The notes beneath the pieces were generated by a model, which saw nothing but the letters and a program-made list of their open reading frames with translations, ran no database searches and was not told the origin of the DNA. From Monomorium pharaonis (taxonomy: Eukaryota > Arthropoda > Insecta > Hymenoptera > Formicidae): 64,000 bases of DNA. Location: contig NC_050470.1 of the NCBI RefSeq assembly GCF_013373865.1, forward strand, positions 27,620,856-27,684,855, given 5' to 3'. Shown piece by piece: positions 15,375 to 25,968 of this stretch (positions within the stretch are counted from its first letter, which is position 1; every line of letters begins with the position of its first letter). The position numbers and the translations under genes are program-made.

Positions 15375-15935
15375 CGTCATAGTGCTAATCGGAATATCGA
15401 CAGATCTATTATTATACGTTAATTCTCATATAGTTAGGGACGGCGTACCAATATGTTTCTATAACGTTTAGGTGATATTAATTAATTAAACATTTTTAAC
15501 AATTATTTTGCCCGAAAAACTTGAATTTCTAAGGCTACACGTCAAGTGCTAATCGCTATCGAAAGATCTATTATTATAAGTATTTCATATAGTTAGGGAC
15601 GCTTACATATGTTTCTATAGAGTTCATGTGTTATAATTAATTAGAAACATTTTTTAAACACAATTTATTTTTCCCGAAAAACTTGAATTTATAAGGCTTA
15701 CACGACAAGTGCTAATCGGAATATCGACAGATCCTATTTATTTTAACGTAATTCTCATTATAGTTTGGGACGCGTTTACAATATTTCTATAGAGTCAGGT
15801 GTTATAATTAATAGAACATTTTTTAAACAATTATTTTCCCGAGAAAAAACTTGAATTTCTAAGGCTACACGACAAGTGCTAATCGAATATCGACAGATCT
15901 ATTTATTTTAACGTAATTCTCATACTAGTTGGGAC
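15375..15935. other. Indel-dense segment of the satellite, probable assembly error zone
   Basis: Within about 560 bp the otherwise uniform units show many single-base gains and losses, such as GACGGCGTACCAAT, ATCGGAATATCG, ATCCTATTTA and GACGCGTTTACAAT. Anchor spacing becomes irregular (165, 159 and 171 bp), while units on both sides return to exact 164-bp spacing. This is more like low-quality consensus than biological divergence. Confidence 0.7.
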
Positions 15936-17344
15936 GCGTACAATATGTTTCTATAAAGTTCAGGTGATATAATTAATTAGAACATTTTTTAAACAATTAT
16001 TTTTCCCGAAAAACTTGAATTTCTAAGGCTACACGTCAAGTGCTAATCGAATATCGACAGATCTATTTATTATAACGTAATTCTCATATAGTTAGGGACG
16101 CGTACAATATGTTTCTATAAAGTTTAGGTGATATAATTAATTAAAACATTTTTTAAACAATTATTTTGCCCGAAAAACTTGAATTTCTAAGGCTACACGT
16201 CAAGTGCTAATTGAATATCGACAGATCTATTTATTATAATGTAATTCTCATATAGTTAGGGACGCGTACAATATGTTTCTATAGAGTTCAGGTGTTATAA
16301 TTAATTAGAACATTTTTTAAACAATTATTTTTCCCGAAAAACTTGAATTTCTAAGGCTACACGACAAGTGCTAATCGAATATCGACAGATCTATTTATTT
16401 TAACGTAATTCTCATATAGTTTGGGACGCGTACAATATGTTTCTATAAAGTTCAGGTGATATAATTAATTAGAACATTTTTTAAACAATTATTTTTCCCG
16501 AAAAACTTGAATTTCTAAGGCTACACGTCAAGTGCTAATCGAATATCGACAGATCTATTTATTATAACGTAATTCTCATATAGTTAGGGACGCGTACAAT
16601 ATGTTTCTATAAAGTTTAGGTGATATAATTAATTAAAACATTTTTTAAACAATTATTTTGCCCGAAAAACTTGAATTTCTAAGGCTACACGTCAAGTGCT
16701 AATCGAATATCGACAGATCTATTTATTTAACGTAATTCTCATATAGTTCGGGACGCGTACAATATGTTTCTATAAAGTTCAGGTGATATAATTAATTAGA
16801 ACATATTTTAAACAATTATTTTGCCCGGAAAACTTGAATTTTGAAGGCTAGACGTGAAGTGTTAATCAAATATCGACAGATTTATTTATTTTAACGCAGT
16901 TTTCATATAGTTCTGGACGCGAACAGTAATTTTCTGAAGAGTTACGGTGATATAATTAATTAAAACATTTTTTAAATATTATTTTGCCCGATAAACTTGA
17001 ATTTTGGGGGCTAAAGGTGAGATGTTGTTTAAATATCGACAGTTCTATTTATTTCAACGCAATTCTCATATAGTTTCGGACGCGTACAATAAGTTTCTAA
17101 GAAGTTCCAGTAATATAATTAATTAAAACATTTTTTAAACAATTATTTTACCCGAAAAACTTGAATTTTGTAAGCTGGACGTGAAGTGCTTTTTGAATAT
17201 CGACAGATTTATTTATTTTAACGCAGTTTTCATATAATTCCGGACGCGTACAATAATTTTCTAAAGAGTCTGCCAGAAAGTGAAAGTTTTGAAAATTGAT
17301 TGAAAATTAACAGGTAACATTACATATAATATATTATAATTTTT

Positions 17345-17660
17345 AATTTATTTAAAGGGGATTAAGTATGGAGTGAAAGTATATAAGAGTGATATTAAGA
17401 AACATGAAAATATAATATAATTTCTAATTTGTGTTTAGAGAGAGAGAGGGGGGCGGAGGGTGGAGAGTGGGAGAGCGTGAAAGATATAGACGAAGATTTA
17501 ATAAGAAAGTAAAATGTAAGAGTAATATTGAACAATATGAAAATAATATAATTAATATCATTAATAATATAATTAGTAATTTAGAGAGGGGGAGAAGGAG
17601 CGTGAGATAGAGAAGGGCATTAAATATGATAAAGTGTGTGAGAGTAATATTACAGAAGAA
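17345..17660. repeat. Degenerate ~130-bp tandem repeat, three partial copies
   Basis: AAGAGTGATATTAAGAAACATGA (near 17,383), AAGAGTAATATTGAACAATATGA (near 17,516) and GAGAGTAATATTACAG (near 17,639) head three imperfect copies spaced about 133 and 125 bp. Each of the first two is followed by an A/T-rich part and then a G-rich GA tract. Confidence 0.6.
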
Positions 17661-17696
17661 AAAAAAGTGCAATGTTCAATATAAAATAGCTAAGTG

Positions 17697-17715
17697 GCGC
17701 GCGCGAAGCGCGCGC
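17697..17715. repeat. Perfect GC hairpin
   Basis: GCGCGCGC (17697-17704), loop GAA, GCGCGCGC (17708-17715), isolated in AT-rich sequence. Confidence 0.9.
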
Positions 17716-20700
17716 ATTGTTGTGTTCTAGTCTTATAAAAAAGGGACGACTAAAAATTATATTTATTTAGTTATTATTTGTTCATAATAGATAATTTTAT
17801 TTTATATTGTATAGAGAATTTGCGTGTGTATGTGTACGTGCATGTGTATGTGTGCGTGCGTATATATGGTGTGTAATATACAATCTATATTAAAATTTTC
17901 TCTCTCACCTAGAAATAGTTTATTCTCTTCTTTTCATCATCTTCTTATTTCTTTGATCTCATCTTTTTTCAATATTCTTTGGCTTAATTTATTTCTGAAT
18001 ATCCAAACATAATTTTGTTTCCTTCAAAACGCTATCGTCCCTTCTGCTCTCTTCGCTAATTCAATTTGTTCTTATCTCCCGTGTTCTGTTGCTTGAGTCC
18101 TACTACGAACGTCTAATCGAACCTATCTCAACAACCTCACTCCCTCAAACAGCTTCGTTAAATTCTCTCTCTCACTTTCTTCACACTTTATCTCGAAACC
18201 GCTCTTCCGTTCCGCCACCTTCAACCTCCGCAATCCATCGTACATCTTCTTTCATGGCTGTTTCGCTTCCTTTTTCACATCTAATCCAAACTGCAACCTC
18301 TTTCGCACTCCAGTTTTCTTCTATCTCTCATTCGCGCCTATCCTACGCTTCTTATTTTGGTTTCGGTAATCGAACGGTGCAATAGATAGTGGCTAACAAC
18401 TTGTCCGCACCCACTTCGTTAAAAGAGAAGCGCCGTTTGTTTCGGCGCCGATCGTCCTCTGTCCTTTTTAGGGAGGTTTCGTGAGAAATTTGGATTCGTG
18501 CCACGCCTAAGTGTCTTCCGCCGTAGCAACGGAAATTTGTTCGATCGCCCGACATTATTCTCACCTCACTTCGACAGCTCGCACAAATGACGTACATACG
18601 CTTTTTGACATCGGAATCTTCGCTTCGTCAAGTTTCGCACTTATTGCGATTCTAATTTTGTGAAATTAAATTTTTAGCGCTTTAATAATCATTTTTTATA
18701 AGGGATATTAATTCAGGCAACGTTTTCTTTTCTTTAAACACTCCTGTAGCACCTCATCTTTGCTTCCATATCAAAATAATGACGTGATTGAAATTGTCTA
18801 TCAGGCCATCGGCCAAGCGTTTACAAAGTGTCAATTACAAACTCCATTTTCCAAAATCAACGTGTCGTCGATGATGCAGCCTGTTCGCCAATATGCAGAT
18901 TTTCCTCGGAAAATTTACCATTGAAATTGCCGATAAAATTAGTTACAAAACATTACGCAAACAACACGTCCTAATAAAGCGTCAATTTGTTTGCACGCGT
19001 AAAATTCGATTTAATTTATTATCTCGAGCGAGCTTTTCTTGCTAGAGAGACGAGGATAGCTATTACGATAGAATCGGAAGAGGCACGCGGGCGGGAAAGA
19101 GAGCGGACTGCTCAGGGGAAATGAGGAGGGAAAAGCGGTCGGGGTGGAGGGGAGGGGGTGGAAACAGCCGATAGGGTATTCAAGTAATGACGACGATAAC
19201 GACGGCGACGATAATCAACGCCCAACGCGGCCGTGTCGAACGCATTTCGCCGCACTAACAGCGATGACGAACGATGCCGTGCGGCCATTAAATTGATACC
19301 ACCTGCTAATTGGTACCTCCAATTTCTATCGCTCGGCATACCGACTACCGCGTGATAAAATAATCGCGCGGTGTACCTCCCGGTCGATGTTGCTGCGTTC
19401 GAAACGATTTCGCACGCTGCGGATTGTCTGACAATTTCGCGAGTGCGTCATAGCGATGATCAATGTGGCAACACCATTGCAGTCTTGGTCGGATGGATTT
19501 CGCTAATGTTCCAGCCTGTGCACTCTAGTGTGACGTGCCTCTCGCTGCATTTGCTCACAGATGAAACGCGTTTGCAGCTTCTGTTTGAGAAACGAAGAAA
19601 TGAGACATGATTTATGCTACAATATGTTAATAGTAATTGTTAAGATTTACTTGGAAATATATTACATTACAAAATTAGAATAATAAAGAAAAGGAAATTA
19701 AGAGTCAAATAATAAGCATATGGCTATCAAGTTTATTATACATTTATTATACATTTACTCTTAAAAGAGCACAATAACCGTACGTTTTGATTATAATGAC
19801 TGCGAGTCTTCAACGGCCAACAGCAAGACATTGCGTATAAATTAAGAAATTTAATGAATTAAAAATGTATTAAGTTAATGAATTAAAGTCATGAAAATCA
19901 AACACTGAAAATAAAAAATTAATTTAATAAGAGGCTATACATCCGACACATTATAAATTAAACGGAATAAGAGATAAATTTATTTATCGTCTATTTTAAA
20001 CTATATAATTTCTTATAACAATATATGTACATAATCAGAGAAGGGAAATGACGAAGTAGACCAACGGGTTATTTTTTTAAATAAATAATAAGTTATTTGT
20101 AAAAAATGATTATTTTAATAGCGTTATCATTATTGTTATGATATATACGAGTACAAGTATTCAATATTTATAGTCAGTAAATTTACAAGCACAAGTTGTG
20201 AGACTTTTGAAAATTTTTCTCGACGCATCGGACGAAAGCACAACGAAAGTGCCGGTGCCGTCATTAAAAATTGACGCGTAAATGGATTATGTCAGAGTCT
20301 TGAAGCGGCTCTCCCTCTTTTTGCTTTTCCCTCTTTTATTTCACTTGTGTCAGTCGATATTGTCGTGCGTCTGTTAGTTCACGCCCGAGACAAAACCGAC
20401 CGGATACAAACTGTCTCGGCCAAATTGATCGACACGTCTGACTGCGTTTCGAGATCCTACGAAAACTCGAGAAAACAAGAAAAAGAGTCGGATAGTCGAG
20501 CTGTAACATAGCACGTCGACCAAAACTTGTGCAAAAGTGCGACTACTTGTATATTGAGACTCCTATAAATAGAATTTATCTCCAGTTCTTTCTTTCGTAC
20601 ACTGCTTAATACATTCGTATTTTCGGTTGTCTGTGAATCATTATCCGTCTGTGGAAAACAGATCGTCGGATTACAATGGACGTTTAAGAAATCTCCAATT

Positions 20701-21339
20701 TTTCATAGCGAAAAACACGTCACCATTTCACACTAAGAAAAAAGAAACAGGAAACACAGAAATTTTGCAAGAACGTTTTTTTACATAAGAATAATAAAGT
20801 GAGATTCGAAAGAAACAAATTACGATTATATTTCATATCTTTAATATCGTCTTTAACAAACACAATCGAAGAATATTATATATAAAACGAGGCTAAAGAA
20901 ATACATTTTCTAAAAAAAGATGGTTATTCGCTATGCTTTGAATACTTTCCATCTTGTGCTAAATTGCAAGAAGGAACGTATCCGTTCTCAGTAGTTATAT
21001 GCGCGTACAATCCGGCTCCTGCTATCCGGTTGCGAATTACAGGGAAATCGAGATCGCTGAATGGCGCGTGCGAGGTCATATAGTCGTACAAAGAGACGCG
21101 TTTCCAGAGCGCTTTCGAGGGTGACCTGAGCAGAAAATGGCGGATCTTTGGTAACGATGAGGAGAGGTCAAAGCCACTGAAAGCTCACTCACGCTGCTTA
21201 CCGCCTGGCAAATTGTGTCTGGAGATGTTTTATGTACCGCCTAGCTCGTTGTAAGCTTGCGCTTTCCCTTTTTCTCTCGCCGGTTATTCCTGTAAGGAAA
21301 ATCTAAGGGAAACAAGCAAAAAGTTTTGGAGAGGAACAC

Positions 21340-21341
<2 letters not shown>
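17716..21341. other. Non-coding stretch, probably intronic or intergenic
   Basis: Contains a TG-rich run near 17,820-17,870, a CT-rich zone at about 17,900-18,350, CpG-containing patches (18,360-18,600 and 19,020-19,610), AT-rich DNA at 19,620-20,200 and a mixed zone to 21,340. ORFs of 75-98 codons (for example 18,089-18,385) show no domain. No gene supported. Confidence 0.5.

Positions 21342-21403
<62 letters not shown>
21342..21403. repeat. (GA)n microsatellite
   Basis: About 31 uninterrupted GA units. Confidence 0.97.
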
Positions 21404-21404
<1 letters not shown>

Positions 21405-22401
21405 GCTGCCCCGTCTTATTCCTTTTGCTATTTGTACGCGCTGATTTCTAAGCTGGCGCAACATTGCTAGCGCCGTCCTTTCTTGCCTCGTAATTTCTCT
21501 TGCCTGCGGTAGGAAAAGCGAGGTGTTCTTGCGCTTGGAAATTGTGGGACGAATTTGGTTATCTCGCTGCAGATTGCGTCGATTGTTCTTAGTGACGTGT
21601 CGCGTGAAAATTTTAGTTCAATTTTAGGTAGTTTGACTTCAACGATAAGACGATTAAAAGCTATGTACTTGCAGGAGATTCCTATCTTTAAGTTATGTTT
21701 GAAAGATACATATGATGGGGGAATTGTTCTAAATTGATATAATATATGAATTCAGATCTTTATAAAATAATTTTAAATTTAAATTTATAAAATATATATT
21801 AATATTATTATTTATTATTTACCTTTTTATCGAAATAAAAGCTGTAAGGATATTGTCATTTTATATCAAATCGAAATTTTTACTCGCGAATAAAATCTAC
21901 TTTCTTCTAAAAAGACATACTTTTTTTTTCTTTTGTCTTTTTAATAACGAGAAAGGCAAAGAAGAGAAGAAAATGAAAGAAAACAGATACTGAGATTTTC
22001 ATCTGTATTTCATGCTGTAAACGTATGTGCTTTTCATATCTACACGCTATAGTCAGTTAGTTGTTATCTCATTAAAAGAAATATCTGATATTTTCAATTA
22101 AACATTATTAGAGTAGCATCATCAACACACACAGTAATTCAATGCGCTGAATGTAATCCATTTATCAAGCTACCGCTGCAATAAAGTGACACGATAACAC
22201 GTCGAGCACGTAATATTCCTGCTCTCGTAATCTCGGTTGCAACTCGAGAGTTCGGAACTATAAGATTTTCGTGGCTAAGTTACGAAGGATTTTGACCCCG
22301 AGGGGCCAAACGTAGGAGCTGAAGGATATTTAATTTTCCCCGACGGAGCTACGGCAGATATAAAAGGCGCGAAATGATAACAGGAGGAGGGGAGAGGGAG
22401 G

Positions 22402-22403
<2 letters not shown>
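21404..22403. other. Non-coding stretch
   Basis: Mostly AT-rich. A 60-codon ORF at 21,555-21,737 is unrecognised. No supported feature. Confidence 0.5.

Positions 22404-22473
<70 letters not shown>
22404..22473. repeat. (GA)n microsatellite
   Basis: GA run of about 35 units preceded by a G-rich purine tract (22,382-22,403). The minus-strand Ser-Leu ORF is an artefact. Confidence 0.97.
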
Positions 22474-22477
<4 letters not shown>

Positions 22478-22639
22478 CGGAGGACAATAAAATAGATGTA
22501 TAGAGATACGCGAGCGTATTTCTAATTTGTACTTAAAACTCTTTTATATCTTACTTTCTCTGTTTTTTAAATGGAGAAATTATGATCGGCTTTCGAAATA
22601 TTGTTGATTTTAGATTGCAACATTTTTCTGACAACTTGA

Positions 22640-23277
22640 TGTAGTTGAAGCTAGCAGACAAACGCCGAGCGGCAAGGGCCGAATGTCATATAAGCGTTTC
22701 TAAGAGGCATTATTCAATCAAACGTTAAAGATTCCCTGTTTATGAGATTTTTAACGAACTTTGAAAAATTTGCATAGGGTTTAGCCATTATAATACATAA
22801 TCGATCATTTGCAACAAGACTTGTAATTTACCAATTGTTATAAATTTTTTAAACTAATTTTTATCGTTTTTTGCGCCTCACGCTTAAACGCAAAATACGA
22901 TTTCCTCCAAATTTGGCTGGAAATATCTTTCCCTAACGTACAATCGACTGACTGATCATTCACGAGAGGACGTGCATTTTCCTAATTGTTATAATTATTT
23001 ATAAAATTAATTTTTATCGTTTTTTGCGCCTCACGCCTACACGCAATATACGATTTCCTCCAAATTTGGTGGAGGAAATTCAAGGCTTGTCGCAAATGAT
23101 CGATTATGCATTATAATGACTAAATCTCATGCAAATCTTTCAAAGTTCGTTAAAAATCTCATAATCAGGGAATTTTTAACATTTGATTGAATGGTGCCTC
23201 CTGGAAACGCTTATATGACGTCCGGCCTTGGCCGCTCGGAGTTTGGCTGCTGTCTTTGGCTGCTAGCTTCAGCTACA
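22640..23277. mobile_element. 638-bp foldback-like element with long terminal inverted repeats
   Basis: The left ~190 bp (22640 to about 22,830) recurs inverted at about 23,085-23,277 with scattered differences. The ends read TGTAGTTGAAGCTAGCA and TGCTAGCTTCAGCTACA. Inside, an ~85-bp segment containing TTTTTTGCGCCTCACGC is present twice in direct orientation (near 22,868 and 23,017, offset about 149 bp). The flanks share a direct repeat with one mismatch: CATTTTTCTGACAACTT at 22621-22637 and CATTTTTCTGAGAACTT at 23280-23296. No ORF for a transposase is present, so it is non-autonomous. The family is not recognised. Confidence 0.8.
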
Positions 23278-23297
23278 TACATTTTTCTGAGAACTTT

Positions 23298-25076
23298 TTA
23301 AAATTATCATTAATATGTCAATTTTTAAAGTATATTTTTTTGAAGATATTCTTCCTTTAATTCAATATTTTTCAAAAAATTTACCTAGCAATATTATTAT
23401 CTTGTTTCTTTTATAGTTTTATATTTGATACTAATTAATTAAAATATAAAGTATAAAATTAATATTATGAATTAATCCAAAATATATTACAATTAAGATA
23501 ATTTATTATAATTTTGTTTTTGAATTATTATATCGCAGCACTCAACTGAAGACTTTTGGAACACTTTATGCAAATATATACATACAAATTTTATTTTAAC
23601 GGGAGTAATGTTATTGAAACATGTTATACATACGTATTATACAGAAAAAATAGTACATTGTCTGACATTTTTATATCTCACATATGTACATTTTTTATCA
23701 GAGTGTTTTGTAAAAGATCAGCACGCAATGATTAAAAAATTATGAAATATCCTATTCCCTTTTTTCCAAGTGAGAAATTCAAGAGCGACCTGAGCGTGAT
23801 AATAGAAAATGGGATAAGTTCAGTTATAATATATAACACATTGGATCGTAAGATCGACCCTTATCAACTGCTTAATATCCCGAACTTTGTCTATCCGACG
23901 TCTCCCTTACGCGTAGAAGGATCATGTCACTCTGAAACCAAGGTGGCCTTTAGAAGGATGGAGAATAATTAATGAAGGGGGTGAGAGGTATCCTCTATCC
24001 GGAAAGAACATACGTTTAACGATCCACCGTTGCTAGGGCTGGAAGTCCGATAGTGAATCGGGAGGGAAGTCGAGATGTCTTGTAGATGTGTGAGTTGGAA
24101 GCACGTACTTCTATAATTGTTAGGGTGGCTCGGAGACAACGTTTAACGGCCGTCTCAAATACTACCCTCGTGGGCCCGGGGGGAGACCTAATGCGTTTTT
24201 CCAATCTGGCCGTTATACGTGTGGCATTGCTATCGATTAAACAATATTGATTGTGCCGGTCGAAAACGTTTGAAGGGATTTCTAACAAAATTTCCATTAT
24301 GTCGAGACACCGCCTGCTTTATATTGAATTCATATATGGCATCTCTTTTTGAAAGGAAACCGTTGTACTATTTATGACTGAATGGAATAGAAAATTAAAT
24401 TGTTCAACAACTGGTTTAATATTGTACATCTTCATTTGATACGTAAGAGATGAGTAAAATTGTTATTAAATGATAAAAAAAATTCTATTTTTATAAACAC
24501 AAAGGAATACAAGATGTAGGACCTTTACTTAAAAATTATAATAAACTAAAACTTATAATAACTTAATAGAGCAATTTATTTCTTATAGCAAAGCGCCTGT
24601 AATATACGCAACTCATATCTTTTGATATTACCGCGATTATGACGTGATAATCCACAAAATCCGAAAGGTTAAACCGCGGAAACCGTTTATTATCGCGCTT
24701 AATAGGCGATGTTGTAAACCACGAAAATGTAATACCTCATTTGTAATGCCATACACGTTGACATGTATGCTCCAAGCTGCGACAAATTTCAGATTACACT
24801 ACAATTTTGATGTAACGGTGTGGTAATTCAGTTATTATCACAGGCAACGTGCTTGATCGATCAACAATTGACGATGAAACCGATTGATCGAACGGAATAT
24901 TTATATGCGACACGGAGCGACAATATTTAACGTTTGCATGTACGAAACGTTACATATTACGCGTGTTTGTGCAGGAAGCATTATAACAATGGGAGGCCGA
25001 ACTGATCGTCGACGCATTATACGTCTACGCGGTAGAAGTTATTGTTAAATTCGAAATATTTTCTACGAAAGACAGA
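23298..25076. other. Non-coding stretch
   Basis: AT-rich from 23,300 to 23,740 and a GC-richer patch at about 23,950-24,300. ORFs of 60-93 codons on both strands show no domain or splice context. No gene supported. Confidence 0.5.
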
Positions 25077-25226
<150 letters not shown>

Positions 25227-25757
25227 TTAAATTAACCGGAGATAAGTGTCATTTTTTTAAAATCGGATAACAGTTATCAGGGATTAATGACGGACGACAT
25301 AATTGATCAAATAAATGGATAGTTGGGTACCGATTAACCGAGAGTCGATTAATCGCGCTATCGACTAATTGCCGTCATCTGATGAATTGAGGTCGACTGA
25401 ATCCGATCGTTCTTCTCCTGTCACTCTGTTTCGATTCTAAACATGCCTATCGAAAATATAAGTGTGAAATTGTAATAGTGTGAAGCAATATTATATAATT
25501 TTGGTATAGTTGCTCATTATTTAAGGTAGAAAATTCTTATTAAATTTCTAAATATGATCTGAAAATGTTTTCTTAAATGATATCATATATTTAAAGCTAT
25601 TCAATATTAAATAAATTTTACAATAAATGCACTGTAATAATATTTTTTAAGACTATAGATGTGTAATTAAGATAATCGTACCAATTATTCAAATCAACAA
25701 ATCGATAGTCGGAGCTCGGGTGGATGGAATCTAATCGGGCATTCACTTTGCTTGTAG

Positions 25758-25968
25758 ATCTCCTGGATACGTAAGAGGGATTTGCATATCCTAACGTCAT
25801 CGACCCTCGCTTACACGGGGGATGCAAGATTTTCCGTTAAGCACCCTGAATCATCCGACGAATGGACGCTGAGGATCGAGTATGTCCAACCACGGGACGC
25901 CGGGGTTTATGAATGCCAGGTTAACACCGAGCCCAAAATGAATTTAGCCTTCACGTTAAAAGTCGAAG
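25758..25968 (+). CDS. dpr: dpr exon: second half of Ig domain 1
   Basis: 70 codons plus one base. The acceptor is TTTGCTTGTAG before 25758 and the donor is GAAG|GTAAAA after 25968 (ends in phase 1). The product begins ISWIRKRDLHILT, with the conserved Trp-x-Arg of the Ig C strand, and continues through DARFSV, SSDEWTLRIEYVQPRDAG and VYECQVNTEP, where the Cys is the second of the Ig1 disulfide. It ends LKVE. An in-frame stop (TAG, part of the acceptor) lies immediately upstream, so the exon start is fixed by splicing, not by an ATG. The phase of the upstream junction (apparently 0) follows from that acceptor. Confidence 0.93.

Larger units (their letters stand above)
9700..17270. repeat. 164-bp satellite array, about 46 tandem units
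   Basis: The anchor GACGCG recurs at 9860, 10026, 10189, 10353, 10517, 10681, 10845, 11009, 11173 and onward to 17243. That gives 46 anchors, almost all spaced exactly 164 bp. The unit is AT-rich and contains TAATTAATTA, ACATTTTTTAAAC, CCCGAAAAACTTGAATTT, AATATCGACAGATCTATTTA and TCATATAGTT before the anchor. Units from about 10,500 to 16,900 are nearly identical. The first four and last three are clearly diverged and share variants with each other (GCAGTTTTCATATAG, GACGTGAA), the pattern expected of homogenisation by unequal exchange in the middle of an array. No ORF of note runs through it. Function unknown; it lies about 8.5 kb left of the first dpr exon seen. Confidence 0.98.

Noticed and set aside
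9700..17270. CRISPR-like regular repetition
   Set aside because: Whole 164-bp units repeat head to tail with no unique spacers, and the DNA is clearly eukaryotic. It is a satellite.
20360..21190. Search for the missing dpr exon (first half of Ig1) and for tRNA genes
   Set aside because: No segment here or elsewhere left of 25,758 gave the expected Gly-x-x-Ala-x-Leu-x-Cys pattern with splice sites, and no tRNA T-arm (GGTTCGAATCC-like) was seen. The reading was by eye and not exhaustive.
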